Of a stretch of 49,556 nucleotides of DNA, positions 36,366-45,337 are shown piece by piece. The stretch is taken from the NCBI GenBank assembly GCA_964555235.1, contig CAZKRU010000027.1, positions 1 to 49,556 of the forward strand, in the 5' to 3' direction. A program made the position numbers and the translations under genes. The notes below the pieces were generated by a model, which searched no databases, had not been told where the DNA came from, and was given only the letters and a program-made list of their open reading frames with translations. How positions within the stretch are numbered: the first letter of the stretch is position 1; each line of letters opens with the position of its first letter. Source of the DNA: CAZKRU01 sp964555235 (GTDB lineage Bacteria; Verrucomicrobiota; Verrucomicrobiia; Methylacidiphilales; CAMAQI01).

Positions 36366-39134
36366 ATGGCATACATTTCCTCAACAACGGAGCAAACGCT
36401 TTTCGATGCAAATGCGTCATATACGCCATCGTTGCAGTCTCATGTAGCCAATGATTTATTGGTTATCTACGTGTTCCAAGACGGCGGGGGAACAGATATT
36501 ACGACGGCAACGAGCGGATGGAATAAGCACGGGACTTTTGCGTCCTCTGGTTCAAGTCGTGGTGGTTTTTTCTCAAAGCTGGCAGCTTCTTCCTCCGAGA
36601 CAGACCCCACATTCGCGGGAGCAAATGACGAGTGGGGCGCGATTGTTATGGTGATTAAAGATGCCGACACGACCACACCGATTGATGGGATTTCAACTCG
36701 CGGAGATTGGAACAACGTAAACACTCGATCGACTCCAGCACTTACGACTTCGACGAATAACTGTCTTTTACTTTACGGGCATAACGCTGACGGCACAGCA
36801 TACTCTCATCCGCTTCATCAGTATGATCTTCTCTACGTTGGCGGACAGCCTGCAACCACTGTCACGCCGTCGGTTTCAAGTACGGGCGCGGTTGGGGCTC
36901 GTTATCTGGGAACTGCGGGATCTGTTCCGACAATCACGATGACTCACGAAATCGCAACGGAGGGAGGAAATGATTGGGTCCTTGCGATCCGAAACATTTC
37001 CGGAGGATCATTAGGACCGATGGTTGCGTCAAGTGGCCCGGAAGTTCTTGATTATTTTGGCGGCTCTGTATCGCCTAGTTATTTCGGAACGTACGTGGCG
37101 CCGAATACAAATATAACGACTTTCGATTCAATCAACATGGACACGTCGATCTCGTTAAATGTTCAGACATCCATCAACGGAGAGATCACAAACGGCTATG
37201 ATCGTTTCACGACTTTCGGGACAACGGTTGCGGGTCCGGTTTGGGGCGGCGGTCAGTTTACGCTATCAGGAACCGCAAACATTGATAACAAATTGATCTC
37301 GTTTAGTTGGCATCTTTCAGCGGTAGGAGCCACGTCGCTCGGTACAAAGGGTGTATTCGTTTATTACGTGGACAATTCGGGAAACTATGAAGTTTTTCAG
37401 ATAACAACTCGGAAGCCCTCACTCAAATCGGCGGTCGCTTACGTATTTACGCACAACCCATCGACTGACACGGCCTACGCTTCGAGCGGGACGATGGATT
37501 ATACGGCCTTAAAAAGCATGGGCATCGTCTATCATCGAATAGCGGCCAGCGGAAATTTAACGGTTTCTTTTAAAACAATCACGGCAGCTACAAAATATGG
37601 GGTCGTTTCCGTTGGGGGCTCTGCGGCGTCTCCGGTTTCTTTTATTGGTGTCGCAGGACGTGCGGGTTCGTGGGGGGGAGGACTCCAACGATTTGCAATT
37701 CAAGGAACAGGTCAGGTGCTTGCAACTCTTGGCGTCCAGATTGGAGACGGCGGAACGACGGCAACTTATTTTAAAGCTACAGGGCAATCCGTAGAGACTC
37801 CACTTTATTACAACTTATCGGCTAACCGTTGGACATGGCGGGTTGACAATAATGCGATCGGTATCCTGATTAAAACGGGGGCTTCTGATACTGTCATATT
37901 GAGCGGGTGCTTGTTGTCGTGCAATACTTCCCAAGACTTTGAGATCGATTCGTCAGCTTCTACGTCTGCTACGTATGCGTTTAGCGGTTGTGTTTTAAAA
38001 GGTCCGTGGCTTGTGACTTGGAAAACAGGCATTGACTGTTCGTCTATGACATTCTCGGGATGCGGCACGATTGACGGTAAAGCAGCGACGTTCACTTCAT
38101 GCTCTTTCTCGGGAAGTGCATCGACTACTTACGCTTTGGATCTTGCAGACGGAGCGGAGGTAACTCTTTGCGCTTTTATTAAGGGTGCGGAAACCTACGC
38201 CATTCGCATTGCGGCAGCGGGTACTTTTGATTTAAGCGATTGCACTTTTACCGGGTACACCACGGAGATCAATGTCACCGCAGCCAGCGGAACCGTTACG
38301 ATCAACCTAGCTTTAGGTCAGACAGTTCCCGACTACACTTCCGCTGGAGCAACCGTCGTCTTTGCTCAACCACAGTCAGAAGCAGCGGTTACGTCAATCA
38401 TTGATGGCTCTCGGATACAAGTTTTTAACGTAACGACAGCGACAGAAATCGCGAACGAGATTATTTCCGGGACTTCATGGACGCTTTCTTATGATGACGG
38501 TGTTGAATTTACGGACGGAGACACGGTTCGCGTGAGGCTTACCTTTCAAGATGGAACGGATGCTTATCAGCAATTTACTAGCAACACAATCGCAAGCGCG
38601 ACTGGGTGGAACATTCTCGCCTCTCAAGAGGCTTTACCAGCTTACACGACAATGGGGATCGATGGATCAACGGTGACAGAGTTCGATTTGGACGTGGGAA
38701 GTATTGAAGTGGATGCAGACGATGCGGATGGCGAAACAACAAAATCGCGTCTTGTTGCATGGTTTTATTACGCTGTGACGACCGAAGACGGTATCCGGGA
38801 TTTCTTCCGAGCAATCGTTTTGGAGGACGCGGCGAACGCGGTGATTGATCCGGCGGTTGTTGATCTGAAAATAGATAACATTTCCAGCCAGCAACTTCAT
38901 TTTACCGATTCAGATTTTCGCCTTTACAGGAGCGATGGAACCGACTGGGTTTTGTTTCCGTCCTCCGGGGGATATGGAATCTCTTACGGATCTGGGAAAG
39001 TTTACATCGCTGAGACGGGTGTTTCAGGGTTGACCTCTGGAGAGTCGGACAAATTGATGTCGTTGGACACGACAAATTTGGATGCCACTGTTTCAAGCAG
39101 AATCTCAAAATCTCAATTCCTCGCGCTCAAATGA
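36366..39134 (+). CDS. Large adhesin-like tail-associated protein
   Basis: The 922-aa protein is rich in Thr, Ser, Gly and Ala with long beta-strand repeats. Residues 1-215 form a domain with QSHVANDLLVIYVFQDGG... WNKHGTF... ITMTHEIA, like phage/bacterial beta-sandwich modules. Residues about 480-670 (FSGCVLKGPWLV, FSGCGTIDGKA, FTSCSFSGSAS, LSDCTFTGY) look like a right-handed parallel beta-helix with regular Cys/Ser rungs. It is probably a receptor-binding or depolymerase-like surface protein; no catalytic residues were identified. Confidence 0.65.
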   Translation: MAYISSTTEQTLFDANASYTPSLQSHVANDLLVIYVFQDGGGTDITTATSGWNKHGTFASSGSSRGGFFSKLAASSSETDPTFAGANDEWGAIVMVIKDADTTTPIDGISTRGDWNNVNTRSTPALTTSTNNCLLLYGHNADGTAYSHPLHQYDLLYVGGQPATTVTPSVSSTGAVGARYLGTAGSVPTITMTHEIATEGGNDWVLAIRNISGGSLGPMVASSGPEVLDYFGGSVSPSYFGTYVAPNTNITTFDSINMDTSISLNVQTSINGEITNGYDRFTTFGTTVAGPVWGGGQFTLSGTANIDNKLISFSWHLSAVGATSLGTKGVFVYYVDNSGNYEVFQITTRKPSLKSAVAYVFTHNPSTDTAYASSGTMDYTALKSMGIVYHRIAASGNLTVSFKTITAATKYGVVSVGGSAASPVSFIGVAGRAGSWGGGLQRFAIQGTGQVLATLGVQIGDGGTTATYFKATGQSVETPLYYNLSANRWTWRVDNNAIGILIKTGASDTVILSGCLLSCNTSQDFEIDSSASTSATYAFSGCVLKGPWLVTWKTGIDCSSMTFSGCGTIDGKAATFTSCSFSGSASTTYALDLADGAEVTLCAFIKGAETYAIRIAAAGTFDLSDCTFTGYTTEINVTAASGTVTINLALGQTVPDYTSAGATVVFAQPQSEAAVTSIIDGSRIQVFNVTTATEIANEIISGTSWTLSYDDGVEFTDGDTVRVRLTFQDGTDAYQQFTSNTIASATGWNILASQEALPAYTTMGIDGSTVTEFDLDVGSIEVDADDADGETTKSRLVAWFYYAVTTEDGIRDFFRAIVLEDAANAVIDPAVVDLKIDNISSQQLHFTDSDFRLYRSDGTDWVLFPSSGGYGISYGSGKVYIAETGVSGLTSGESDKLMSLDTTNLDATVSSRISKSQFLALK

Positions 39135-39250
39135 GAACCTATTCCAAGCGGTCCTTTCAAAAGCTTCCGTGCATCAAAACCGTTCACAAAATGCACTGGT
39201 TTAAACGGTGGTGGAATCGCCTTTTACGCCGAATTATGTTCATTCGATAG
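39131..39250 (+). CDS. Small basic peptide, 39 aa
   Basis: A 39-codon frame begins on the ATGA overlap with the adhesin-like gene. It is strongly basic (RTYSKRSFQKL, WFKRWWNRLLRRIMF) and Trp-rich, so it may be membrane-active or bind nucleic acid. Its end overlaps the convergent leftward gene at 39240 by 11 bases. Coupling is the only support. Confidence 0.4.
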   Translation: MRTYSKRSFQKLPCIKTVHKMHWFKRWWNRLLRRIMFIR

Positions 39251-39515
39251 TGCGTTTTTGGAAAAAGTATTGATTCAAATCCTGACCAATTACTTCCGTG
39301 CAGTCGGAAGCCCAATGCGTTTCTTTCGTGCCGTCTTTAAATTCTATAATAAGTTCCGGACCTTTTTCGGTATAAACGATGTGTTTTTGCGATCCCACTC
39401 TTAGAGATGGTGAGTCTTGTCCAACCACTTCGCCAATTTTTTGATTTCCATTAATTTTTACAATTCGATTGAGCCACTCGCCCCCGATAAAATCCACCAT
39501 GCCAGTGTTATCCAT
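39240..39515 (-). CDS. Integrase-operon companion protein, 91 aa
   Basis: The start MDNTGMVDF at 39515 has a good AGGAG site seven bases after the integrase stop; an in-frame start 14 codons upstream lies inside the integrase gene. The 91-aa product is beta-rich (RIVKINGNQKIGEVVGQD, ELIIEFKDGTKETHW), like a small SH3-like barrel. It is the only gene co-directional with the integrase, so it may help integration or excision, but the family is not recognised. Confidence 0.6.
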   Translation of the reverse strand: MDNTGMVDFIGGEWLNRIVKINGNQKIGEVVGQDSPSLRVGSQKHIVYTEKGPELIIEFKDGTKETHWASDCTEVIGQDLNQYFFQKRTIE

Positions 39516-39522
39516 ATTGCTC

Positions 39523-40674
39523 CTATTTTGAATCAATTTTCGGCCTGACCGCATCATATTCCTTGGCCATATCCTTCCGCACTAATCGCGCATAAAACCG
39601 GTGCGTCGTGTCGGCATCTTTGTGGCCGATCCAAAGTGACAGCGTTGCCGCGTTTTCATTCAATGCGAGGTAGTAGGATGCGAACGAGTGGCGGAAACAA
39701 TTATCAATCCACACCTTGAGCTTGGCGGCCTTTGTGAATTTCTCCCGCATGGCGCGGGTGCGGCGGTCTGAAAGAGAGACGACTGGACCAGTCTTTTTGA
39801 TTCCGGCCTTTTTAATGATTTCCCTGAACGCGTCATTCATCGGAACGATGCGCTCTTTGCGCTTCTTGGTGACTTCCTTGGGAACCAAAATCTCCCCCCG
39901 CTCGAAGTCGATCCATTCCCATTTCATGCCACCATGGTCTTCGTTGCCGCAGATTTCAGCGGTACGGAGTCCGGCATAAGCGCCTAGAGCGATGATGGCA
40001 AGCTCTTCACCTTCCGCCGCGTCGATCATTGCTTGAATCTGTTCAGGCGTCAGCACGCCCTTCTTGGGATCATTGGAACGCGGTTTGACGACTGACTTCA
40101 TGAAATTCTTGGTGATCCATTCACGTTGCACACAGAAATCAACGAATTGAGAAATGGCGCGATGGATGTTCCCTTTGGTGGTGTCAGTCAATTCTCTAGC
40201 CTTGCCTGCGTGGTCCTGCCCTTTGAGTTCTTGAAACCATGTTGAAAATTCATCGACCGAAATGGAGTGAATCGGGCGAGCTTTAAAAGCTTTCCGAAAA
40301 TGACTGAGTTTGCTTTTGAGATTTTTGTATTGAGAATTGGACACCTTCTTAAATTTCTTCTCAGCCAAAAAGCTCGTGACAGCCTCTTCCACGGTTTTTG
40401 TCACCTTCAATGGGGTGTTCAGTGCGAGCGTTTCCAAGTTGTCGATATTGCCGCCAACCTTGGCGAGAAGTGCATGGATACGGGCGGTGTCGGAGGAGGA
40501 GAGAATTGGAATGCCGGCCTCTGCGGTCTTCTTTTGCCTGATGAGTCGGCTTGATTCTTCGGCGGCATCTACTTTGTTTTTGAAGCTCAGTCTTTTTTTC
40601 TTACCAGTAGGAGAATACTTGGGTAAAATATCAATCATCCAACGGTCCCGATCATCGGAGTAAAACGGTTTCAT
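39523..40674 (-). CDS. int: Tyrosine-recombinase integrase
   Basis: The 383-aa protein has an N-terminal arm-binding region, a SAM-like core-binding domain (about 90-190) and a catalytic domain. Visible catalytic residues are Arg in GAYAGLRTAEI, Lys in VTKKRKERIVPM, Arg in NCFRHSFASYYL, His in WIGHKD and the Tyr nucleophile in HRFYARLV. The first His of the HxxR box is Asn here (NCFR). It should recombine attP with the tRNA-Met gene. It reads away from attR, and its promoter region contains the tandem TGTCAGTA repeats. Confidence 0.95.
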   Translation of the reverse strand: MKPFYSDDRDRWMIDILPKYSPTGKKKRLSFKNKVDAAEESSRLIRQKKTAEAGIPILSSSDTARIHALLAKVGGNIDNLETLALNTPLKVTKTVEEAVTSFLAEKKFKKVSNSQYKNLKSKLSHFRKAFKARPIHSISVDEFSTWFQELKGQDHAGKARELTDTTKGNIHRAISQFVDFCVQREWITKNFMKSVVKPRSNDPKKGVLTPEQIQAMIDAAEGEELAIIALGAYAGLRTAEICGNEDHGGMKWEWIDFERGEILVPKEVTKKRKERIVPMNDAFREIIKKAGIKKTGPVVSLSDRRTRAMREKFTKAAKLKVWIDNCFRHSFASYYLALNENAATLSLWIGHKDADTTHRFYARLVRKDMAKEYDAVRPKIDSK

Positions 40675-40692
40675 GATTTGGACAATAACACA

Positions 40693-40714
40693 CTGTCAGT
40701 AAACTGTCAGTAAA
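40693..40714. promoter_or_regulatory. Tandem repeats beside attR: possible integrase arm sites
   Basis: CTGTCAGTAAA occurs at 40693-40703 and again at 40704-40714, between the integrase start and the attR core. The same tandem motif lies beside attL (322-342). Here it could also be an operator for integrase autoregulation. Confidence 0.6.
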
Positions 40715-40809
40715 AAAGTGCTATTAAGCGTTAAAATCCGTCTAAAACTGTGAAATGAATTTTGTTCGATTTTCTCTCTATTTTACCTCTGAAAATCAGG
40801 TTTAAAAGA

Positions 40810-40884
<75 letters not shown>

Positions 40885-40901
40885 TAAAAAAAGGAGTTTG
40901 A

Positions 40902-40929
40902 GATATATCGGACTCTTTTAAAATTGCAA
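40902..40929 (-). promoter_or_regulatory. Promoter of tRNA-Met
   Basis: On the minus strand TTGCAA (40929-40924), a 16-nt spacer and TATATC (40907-40902) precede the tRNA by about 17 bases. This spacing suits a sigma70 promoter driving the tRNA gene. Confidence 0.5.
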
Positions 40930-40983
40930 GATCTTCCCGGATTTGGGTTGTCCACTTTCCGTTCCTCTGCTTTAGATTCAGGG

Positions 40984-41820
40984 ATGGAGTGGTTTTTGGC
41001 ACACGAGAAGTCGCTACAGATTCAACATCGCCCCTTGGTGATGGGGATTCTTAATGTGACACCGGATTCATTTTCCGACGGAGGGCGTTATTTGTCTCCG
41101 ATTGCGGCGGTGGCGTGTGCGATGCGCATGGTGAAAGAGGGGGTGGATCTTCTGGATATCGGAGGGGAATCGACTCGGCCTGGAGCGGAACCGGTGGAGA
41201 TTGAGGAGGAATTACGGCGGGTGATCCCGGTTTTTGAAGCGCTCCGCAGTCAGGTCTCCATTCCCCTTTCGATTGATACGTCGAAAGCGGAAGTGGCGCG
41301 TCAGGCAATCAAGGCAGGCGCTTCGGTGGTGAACGATATCAGTGGAGGCGAGTGGGATCCGCAACTTTGGTCCGTGGTGGCGGAGATGCGGGCCGGATAC
41401 GTTTTAACGCATTGTCAGGGGCGTCCGGCGACGATGCAGCAACAACCGAAGTACAAAAACGTGGTGGAGGAAGTCTACGGATATTTGGAGCGGAGAATGG
41501 GTGAAGCAGAGAGGGCTGGTCTTTCTCGCGAGCGCATGGTATGCGATGTAGGGATCGGATTTGGAAAAACTATGGAACAGAACTGGCAGCTCCTTCATTC
41601 AATGAATCGTTATCTCTCGCTAGGGCGGCCGCTTCTTGTTGGACTCTCTCGAAAGTCATTTCTTCGTCATGTGTCGGGAGCGACCGATTTGGATGCCGCG
41701 TCGGGAGCGGCTCAAGTGGCGGCGGCGCTCCGGGGTGCGTCTCTCTGGCGGGTTCATGAAGTCGCTCCTGCTGTGGCGGCGTCCCGCGTTGTGGAGAGAT
41801 TGAAAGGAATGGGAGCATGA
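40984..41820 (+). CDS. folP: Dihydropteroate synthase
   Basis: The enzyme joins p-aminobenzoate to the pterin diphosphate in folate synthesis. Visible signatures: MGILNVTPDSFSDGG, DIGGESTRPGAE, PLSIDTSKAEVARQAI, VNDISGG, and GFGKTMEQN and LVGLSRKSF near the C-terminus. The 278-aa product from ATG 40984 (MEWFLAHEKS) has normal length; a start at 40924 would add 20 residues that fit the family poorly. It overlaps the next gene by 4 nt, forming an operon with the cyclic-di-AMP and glmM genes. This is host chromosome. Confidence 0.95.
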   Translation: MEWFLAHEKSLQIQHRPLVMGILNVTPDSFSDGGRYLSPIAAVACAMRMVKEGVDLLDIGGESTRPGAEPVEIEEELRRVIPVFEALRSQVSIPLSIDTSKAEVARQAIKAGASVVNDISGGEWDPQLWSVVAEMRAGYVLTHCQGRPATMQQQPKYKNVVEEVYGYLERRMGEAERAGLSRERMVCDVGIGFGKTMEQNWQLLHSMNRYLSLGRPLLVGLSRKSFLRHVSGATDLDAASGAAQVAAALRGASLWRVHEVAPAVAASRVVERLKGMGA

Positions 41821-42569
41821 CTGAGTGGCTCCACTCCCTGCATCGCTGGTCATGGATTATCGAAATCGGAATTCTGACCGTTGCCCTTTATCAGACGTGG
41901 AAACTTTTTCGAGGAACAAGTGGCGCAAAGGTTTTGACCGGTTTGGTGATTCTCATTCTGGGGCTTTCGTTGCTTTCGATTCTTCTCAATCTGAGCTTCA
42001 TCACCGCAATCCTTCGTTATTTTTCTGCATTTTTTGCGTTGGCGATGGTGATTTTATTTCAACCGGAGTTGCGTCGATTTTTGGCAGAGCTTGGAGGGCG
42101 GAACTATCTCTCTTCGTCACGTCAACAGACCGAAGTGATTGAGGCGGTGGTGAATGCGCTGGAGTCGCTTCAACGGGATCACCTCGGAGCCTTGGTTGCG
42201 CTGGAGCGTGAGGAGGCCTATCTTCCGGGTCGCGAAACGGGAACGCAGTTAGATGCCCTGGTAACCGCTGATTTGCTTGAAACCATTTTTTATCCGAAGA
42301 CGCCACTTCATGATGGTGGAGTCTTGATTCAGGGGGGAAGGATCGTTGCGGCTGCGGCGGTTTTTCCGTTAACCGAACAGGAAGGGTTGCAGCGGACCCT
42401 CGGGTTGCGACATCGGGCCGCGTTGGGATTAAGTGAGACGACGGATGCCGTGGTGGTGGTCTTGTCGGAGGAGACCGGAATTTTTTCTCTGGCCTGTGAT
42501 CGTACCTTGGAGCGTCCTTTGACGGCAGATCAACTGCGCGCTCGGTTGACGGAACTGTTAAAATCTTAA
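41817..42569 (+). CDS. cdaA: CdaA-type diadenylate cyclase
   Basis: The 250-aa protein has three N-terminal membrane helices (about 12-30, 38-60, 62-82) and the CdaA hallmark FQPELRRFLAELG, then a DAC domain with HDGGVLIQGGRI and LRHRAALGLSE (RHR motif). It makes cyclic di-AMP from two ATP at the inner membrane. The usual DGA motif reads DGG here. It is coupled to folP and is followed by a shortened cdaR and glmM, the conserved order in which CdaR and GlmM modulate the cyclase. Confidence 0.93.
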   Translation: MTEWLHSLHRWSWIIEIGILTVALYQTWKLFRGTSGAKVLTGLVILILGLSLLSILLNLSFITAILRYFSAFFALAMVILFQPELRRFLAELGGRNYLSSSRQQTEVIEAVVNALESLQRDHLGALVALEREEAYLPGRETGTQLDALVTADLLETIFYPKTPLHDGGVLIQGGRIVAAAAVFPLTEQEGLQRTLGLRHRAALGLSETTDAVVVVLSEETGIFSLACDRTLERPLTADQLRARLTELLKS

Positions 42570-42573
42570 AACT

Positions 42574-42735
42574 ATGAACTGGAAACAACGAATTCTCGAT
42601 AATTGGCCGGCAAAAATCGGCTCTTTTTTGGCCGCTTGCGTTCTTTGGATTATTCTCAAGGAGGCAATGCAACCGGGAACCATGGATCAAATTCTGACCG
42701 GAACGATTCTCAAGACTCCGTCGACGCTCCCATGA
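42574..42735 (+). CDS. CdaR/YbbR reduced to its membrane anchor
   Basis: A 53-codon frame lies between cdaA and glmM, where cdaR (ybbR) stands in other bacteria. It has the typical N-terminal pattern of YbbR proteins: DNWPAKIGSFLAACVLWIILKE, one membrane helix with a preceding polar stretch. It then ends after 23 further residues, without any of the extracytoplasmic YbbR domains. It overlaps glmM by 4 nt (ATGA). Whether it is a working mini-regulator of CdaA or a relic is not clear. Confidence 0.65.
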   Translation: MNWKQRILDNWPAKIGSFLAACVLWIILKEAMQPGTMDQILTGTILKTPSTLP

Positions 42736-44096
42736 AGAATTCAATTTTTGGAACGGATGGAATTCGCGGCGTGGCGAATCAACACCCGGTTACAGCCGAG
42801 GTTGCGCTCAAGTTGGGACGCGCGGTGGCGCATGTTTTTAAAGAGGGTCATCCTCATCCCCAAGTGGTGATTGGAAAGGATACACGGCTCTCAGGCTATA
42901 TGCTCGAGAGTGCGATTGCGGCGGGAATTATTTCCATGGGAGTGGATGTGGCGTTACTCGGGCCGCTTCCGACCCCGGCGGTGGCGCATTTGACTCGGAC
43001 GTTACGTGCGGCGGCGGGGGTGGTCATCAGTGCTTCGCATAATCCGTTCGAGGATAACGGAATTAAAATTTTTCAAGGGAATGGCTACAAGTGCGAAGAT
43101 GCGCTGGAGCAGCGGATCGAAAAATTACTCTTTTCCGAAGAATTGGATTTATTGCGTCCCTCGGGTTCGGAGATTGGTCGTGCGACTCGAATCGAGAAGG
43201 CAGATGCTCGTTATGCGGAAATGGCGAAGGCAAGTTTTCCTTCAGGCCTGAATCTTTTTGGAGTGAAGATCGTGGTCGATTGCGCGAATGGTGCGGCTTA
43301 CAAGACGACACCGGAGGTTTTGACCGAGTTGGGGGCGAAATTGTTGGTGATGCATCACGAGCCGAATGGGTTGAATATCAATCATCATTGCGGGAGTACC
43401 CATCCCGAGGTGATTCAGAAAGCGGTTAAAAAGCAGGGTGCTCAAATTGGAATTTCTCACGATGGCGATGCGGACCGCTTGATTTGTTGCGATGAAAATG
43501 GGGAGATTGTGGATGGGGACGAGATTCTGGCAATACTGGCGCTCGACTTTTTAAAGCAAGGGCGTTTGGCTTCGAAAACGCTGGTGGCGACGGTGATGAG
43601 TAATTACGGCCTCGACGAGTGTTTGACTCAAGCAGGCGGAACCGTGCTGAGGACCCAAGTCGGTGATCGGTATGTGATTGAAGAGATGATGGCAAAAGGG
43701 CTGAATTTGGGAGGCGAGCAGTCAGGGCATGTGATTGCTCGTGATTACGCAACGACGGGAGACGGATTGATCACCGCGCTTCAGATTTTGAGGATCATGC
43801 AGGAAACCGAAAAACCGTTGAGCGAGTTGAAGTTGGTGCTTAAAAAATATCCACAACGGTTGACGAATCTCCGGGTTCGCGAACGCCGCCCCATCGCTCA
43901 AATGCCCGAGGTGGTTCGTGCTTTGGGTGAAGTGGAACGCGAGTTGGAAGGAAAAGGTCGCGTGATGCTCCGCTATTCGGGGACCGAGCCCAAAATCCGA
44001 CTTCTCATTGAAGCGCGGGATGAGGCACGTCTCGATGCTTGGACGCAACGAATTGTAGAACCGATCATGGAAGAGATTGGGGAGATGGCGGGGTAA
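42732..44096 (+). CDS. glmM: Phosphoglucosamine mutase
   Basis: The enzyme converts glucosamine-6-phosphate to glucosamine-1-phosphate for peptidoglycan precursor synthesis. The 454-aa protein has FGTDGIRGVAN at the start, the phosphoserine loop VVISASHNPFEDNGIK, the Mg-binding HDGDADRLI, the sugar loop LGGEQSGH and the phosphate-binding RYSGTEPKIR. The start is set by the ATGA overlap with the short cdaR. In other bacteria GlmM binds and inhibits CdaA, which matches the shared operon. Its 3' end overlaps the convergent DUF4126 gene by 32 bases. Confidence 0.95.
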   Translation: MKNSIFGTDGIRGVANQHPVTAEVALKLGRAVAHVFKEGHPHPQVVIGKDTRLSGYMLESAIAAGIISMGVDVALLGPLPTPAVAHLTRTLRAAAGVVISASHNPFEDNGIKIFQGNGYKCEDALEQRIEKLLFSEELDLLRPSGSEIGRATRIEKADARYAEMAKASFPSGLNLFGVKIVVDCANGAAYKTTPEVLTELGAKLLVMHHEPNGLNINHHCGSTHPEVIQKAVKKQGAQIGISHDGDADRLICCDENGEIVDGDEILAILALDFLKQGRLASKTLVATVMSNYGLDECLTQAGGTVLRTQVGDRYVIEEMMAKGLNLGGEQSGHVIARDYATTGDGLITALQILRIMQETEKPLSELKLVLKKYPQRLTNLRVRERRPIAQMPEVVRALGEVERELEGKGRVMLRYSGTEPKIRLLIEARDEARLDAWTQRIVEPIMEEIGEMAG

Positions 44097-44661
44097 CGCT
44101 TTTTTTCCGAATCGCTCGCCACAGAAAAATCAGAGCGACCAGAACGAGGACTCCCAATAAAAGTAGTGGGAGTAATAGGGCAAAGAGGCTGAGTACCAGG
44201 GCTCCGATCCATTCGAGGGTCGCCACCAAAAAATTTCCGAGGCCGACGGTTGCAACGCTGGAAGCACCGCGCATCAACACGGTTCCTCCCTGAATCATTC
44301 CCGCCAGACCGCCTCCCGCAATCAGAGCGAAGGACCATTGGTAGAATGGAGAGAAGCTCGTCAGGGTGGAGGCAGAAACAACGGTTCCGGCAATGACGGC
44401 GGACGGAGTGGTGATGGTGTCGAGCAGGTTATCGACCCAAGGGAGATAGTAGGCGGCGATTTCCAATCCGGTAGCCGTTGTCAGTGCGATAAGAGCGGGC
44501 CACGTGGCAATCCATTCAAATCCCGAAGCGAGAGGAATCCCTCCCCACCGTGAGCCAATGCTTAGCGCCAGGAGGGGAAGGAAGACCCGAAATCCGCAGG
44601 CGGCACTCAGACCGATGCCGACGCCAATTCCGATCAGGGTTTCCGTTGTCGGAGGATTCAT
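44065..44661 (-). CDS. DUF4126 membrane protein
   Basis: The 198-aa protein has five or more hydrophobic helices and the family pattern LIGIGVGIGLSAACGFRVFLPLLALS, LDTITTPSAVIAGTVVSAS and SVATVGLGNFLVATLEW. The family is an uncharacterised inner-membrane protein found widely in bacteria. A basic, Pro-rich tail ends the protein. It follows the cyclophilin gene with 9 bases between and converges on glmM with a 32-base overlap, so no terminator fits there. Confidence 0.85.
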   Translation of the reverse strand: MNPPTTETLIGIGVGIGLSAACGFRVFLPLLALSIGSRWGGIPLASGFEWIATWPALIALTTATGLEIAAYYLPWVDNLLDTITTPSAVIAGTVVSASTLTSFSPFYQWSFALIAGGGLAGMIQGGTVLMRGASSVATVGLGNFLVATLEWIGALVLSLFALLLPLLLLGVLVLVALIFLWRAIRKKSVTPPSPQSLP

Positions 44662-44670
44662 GGAATGGAT

Positions 44671-45291
44671 TTAAGGAGCCTTGTCTGCGGGAACAATCGT
44701 GATGCTTTCGACCACGATCCGAATCTTCGGTTTGCTGTTTTCTCCATTGGCGGAGACGGTGGGAGTGGTGGCGATTTTTTCCAAAACGTCATCCCCTTTA
44801 ATCACCTTACCAAAGCCGGTATACTGGCGGTCGAGAAAGCCCGCATCTCCATGACAAATAAAAAACTGGCTGCCGGCGGAATCGGGGTTCGAAGAACGTG
44901 CCATCGAGAGGACGCCGCGCTCGTGATGGCGATCATTGAATTCCGCCTTGATCATATGTCCGGGGCCTCCGGTTCCCACTCGTGAATTGTTTTCATCCTT
45001 GCTCAGAGGATCTCCCCCCTGAATCATGAACCCTTTGATAATCCGATGGAACGCGGTTCCATCATAGAAACCTTTTTTGGAGAGTGTTTTAAAATTTTCA
45101 ACCGTCTTCGGAGCGACCTCGGGCCAAAATTCGACGACCATTGTTCCGACCGATGTTTTTACGACTGCGACTTCCTTGATTTCTTTGCTCATGATCCGTT
45201 CCGGTTGAGGTTGATGCAACGCCTGAAGAAGGAGCCAGGTGATGGCAATTAATCCTCCCATTGCGATGAGGTACAGCGAAGGTCTTTTCAT
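44671..45291 (-). CDS. Membrane-anchored cyclophilin-type peptidyl-prolyl isomerase
   Basis: The ATG at 45291 (MKRPSLYLIAMGG) gives a 206-aa protein with an N-terminal membrane anchor (about 5-22) and a cyclophilin domain: FHRIIKGFMIQGGDP, AGSQFFI and FGKVIKGDDVLEKI. It speeds prolyl bond rotation and, anchored outside the inner membrane, should assist folding of envelope proteins. A longer in-frame start at 45441 would overlap the kinase gene. It is 46 bases after the kinase stop. Confidence 0.9.
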   Translation of the reverse strand: MKRPSLYLIAMGGLIAITWLLLQALHQPQPERIMSKEIKEVAVVKTSVGTMVVEFWPEVAPKTVENFKTLSKKGFYDGTAFHRIIKGFMIQGGDPLSKDENNSRVGTGGPGHMIKAEFNDRHHERGVLSMARSSNPDSAGSQFFICHGDAGFLDRQYTGFGKVIKGDDVLEKIATTPTVSANGENSKPKIRIVVESITIVPADKAP

Positions 45292-45337
45292 CCTGTGGCC
45301 GAAACCTGAACCCTTCCTACCATTGGGATTGAGAAAA

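Noticed and set aside
44065..44096. A terminator between glmM and the convergent DUF4126 gene
   Set aside because: The two coding regions overlap by 32 bases and no hairpin with a U-tract was seen.
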